DNA from: JAHDCJ01 sp039028895
Lineage (GTDB): Bacteria; Bacteroidota; Bacteroidia; Chitinophagales; Saprospiraceae
Direction of reading: 5' to 3'
Assembly: GCA_039028895.1 (NCBI GenBank)
Contig: JBCCHF010000032.1
Coordinates: 1-64,000, forward strand
DNA: 64,000 nt
Within the stretch, counting starts at the first letter, position 1. Every line of letters starts with the position of its first letter. The translations under genes were made by a program, and so were the position numbers. Below, piece by piece: positions 63,099-64,000 of the stretch. The notes under the pieces are model-generated. The model ran no database searches and was not told the DNA's origin. It saw only the letters and a list, made by a program, of their open reading frames with translations.

Positions 63099-64000
63099 AT
63101 GGCTTCAATTAGTCCCCAGACCGGGAATCTGACCAGATCCCAGGCCGCCCATCTGCTTCGAAGAGCCACTTTTGGTCCATCTAAAGCTACCTTAGATGGC
63201 TATTCAGGAATGGATGTCGATCAGGCTGTAGAATCGTTATTCCAGGCGCAGCCTCCAGCGCCTGCTCCGCCTATTGACCCCTCAACAGGAACTACTTTTC
63301 ACGAACGAGAGGAACTTGGAGGTGGTACTATGCCTTTTGTTCTACAGGCATATATGAAAATATGGTGGGTCAATAATATGCTGGGTTCGGGTGATTCTGC
63401 CCTTGAGAAAATCGTTTTCTTTCTCCATAGTCATTTTACCAATTCGGCGAACAAGATCAACCTTGCTTTTCCACTTTATCACCAAAATGCGCTTTTCAGA
63501 CATTATGCGTATGGTAGCTTCAAGACTTTGGCAAAGAAGGTATGTCGGGATTATGCGATGAGCGTTTATCTTGATGGATACACAAACTACTTTACCAGTC
63601 CTAATGAAAATTTTGCAAGAGAATTTCTCGAACTCTATACGATAGGCAAAGGACCTCAGATCGGACCGGGCAATTATACCACCTATACCGAAGACGATGT
63701 ACAGGCAGCGGCAAGGGTTTTAACGGGTTATTTCCCTTCGGGATATCTTGAAGACGCCCAGATTCCGCCCGAAATTCCAATACAGATTGATTCTGATACC
63801 GGGCTTTATATGTCCTCAGTTTACCCGGTAATTCACGATCCGTTTCCAAAAGTCTTTTCTTCAGCTTTTCAAAACACAATAATTACTTCAGGGTCTAATA
63901 CTATTCCCGAAATTGAGAATGAACTGGATGCCCTGGTAAACATGATTTTCAATCAACAGGCTACAGCAGAATACATTTGCCGAAAGCTTTACCGATTTTT
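63099..64000 (+). CDS. DUF1800 family protein, 3' end beyond the window
   Basis: About 300 codons from the ATG at 63099 ('MASISPQTGNLTRSQAAHLL') and still open at the window end. DUF1800 hallmarks are 'HLLRRATFGPSK', 'KIVFFLHSHFTNSAN', 'YASFKT'-like 'HYAYGSFKTLAKKV', 'SPNENFAREFLELYTIGKG' and 'YTEDDVQAAARVLTGYF'. The family is uncharacterised and is often followed by a DUF1501 gene. No signal peptide is seen at this start. Confidence 0.92.
   Translation, partial: MASISPQTGNLTRSQAAHLLRRATFGPSKATLDGYSGMDVDQAVESLFQAQPPAPAPPIDPSTGTTFHEREELGGGTMPFVLQAYMKIWWVNNMLGSGDSALEKIVFFLHSHFTNSANKINLAFPLYHQNALFRHYAYGSFKTLAKKVCRDYAMSVYLDGYTNYFTSPNENFAREFLELYTIGKGPQIGPGNYTTYTEDDVQAAARVLTGYFPSGYLEDAQIPPEIPIQIDSDTGLYMSSVYPVIHDPFPKVFSSAFQNTIITSGSNTIPEIENELDALVNMIFNQQATAEYICRKLYRF

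Overview
The window comes from a Bacteroidota genome, most likely a member of the Saprospiria (Lewinella/Phaeodactylibacter-like). The main evidence is a PorP/SprF-type membrane protein next to a giant PKD-repeat protein that ends in a gliding-motility/type IX secretion (T9SS) C-terminal domain. Other T9SS-type tails, Cys/Asp-rich 'GTPCDDNDPCT' repeats, a FISUMP domain, a DUF1800 gene and promoters of the Bacteroidota type (TTG, about 20 nt, TAnnTTTG) point the same way. The genus assignment is inference.

Region 1 (1-10.2 kb) is accessory. A six-helix membrane protein of the misnamed 'site-specific recombinase' family and a UspA-like protein precede an intact tRNA-Ile2(CAU). The last 37 bp of the tRNA region recur with one mismatch at 7093-7129, so 2966-7129 looks like a decayed element inserted at the tRNA. 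It holds a small unknown gene, a broken IS3-type OrfA, a DUF1737-like gene, a FISUMP lipoprotein and a gene remnant cut off at the repeat. Beyond it are a DUF3238-like protein with a Phe-Phe-rich N-terminus (possible contractile-injection-system cargo), an NlpC/P60-like protein and an alpha/beta hydrolase.

Region 2 (10.7-20.6 kb) holds a seven-gene rightward cassette at 12727-19076: a small protein, a secreted barrel-like protein, a secreted or membrane coiled-coil protein, a 419-aa unknown, a papain-like (C1) protease, a pentein-fold (agmatine/peptidylarginine deiminase-like) enzyme and a small beta protein. I do not recognise this combination; it is the best candidate for an undescribed protein system. 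Two large helical, TPR-like paralogs flank it, and a third lies at 28.8-30.3 kb.

Region 3 (20.6-30.3 kb) is a T9SS surface-protein pair: the PorP/SprF-like protein and a 2260-aa adhesin with an internal three-unit super-repeat.

Region 4 (30.5-45 kb) is branched-chain amino-acid synthesis. leuA-leuC-leuD-leuB runs rightward and ilvE-ilvD-ilvB-ilvN-ilvC-ilvA runs leftward, with a dockerin lipoprotein and a GNAT enzyme between them. Upstream of ilvE are two consecutive leader peptides made mostly of Ile/Val/Leu. Each is followed by sequences that can form mutually exclusive antiterminator and terminator hairpins. This tandem attenuator is the clearest new observation in the window.

Region 5 (45-64 kb) is mostly housekeeping: a GH3-family protein, uvrA, two M48-type lipoproteins (one with its metal site destroyed), a pterin carbinolamine dehydratase, an M42 aminopeptidase, pyruvate kinase, acpP-fabF-rnc, carB (short form), an SLC13 transporter, a T9SS-secreted protein and the start of a DUF1800 gene that runs off the end.
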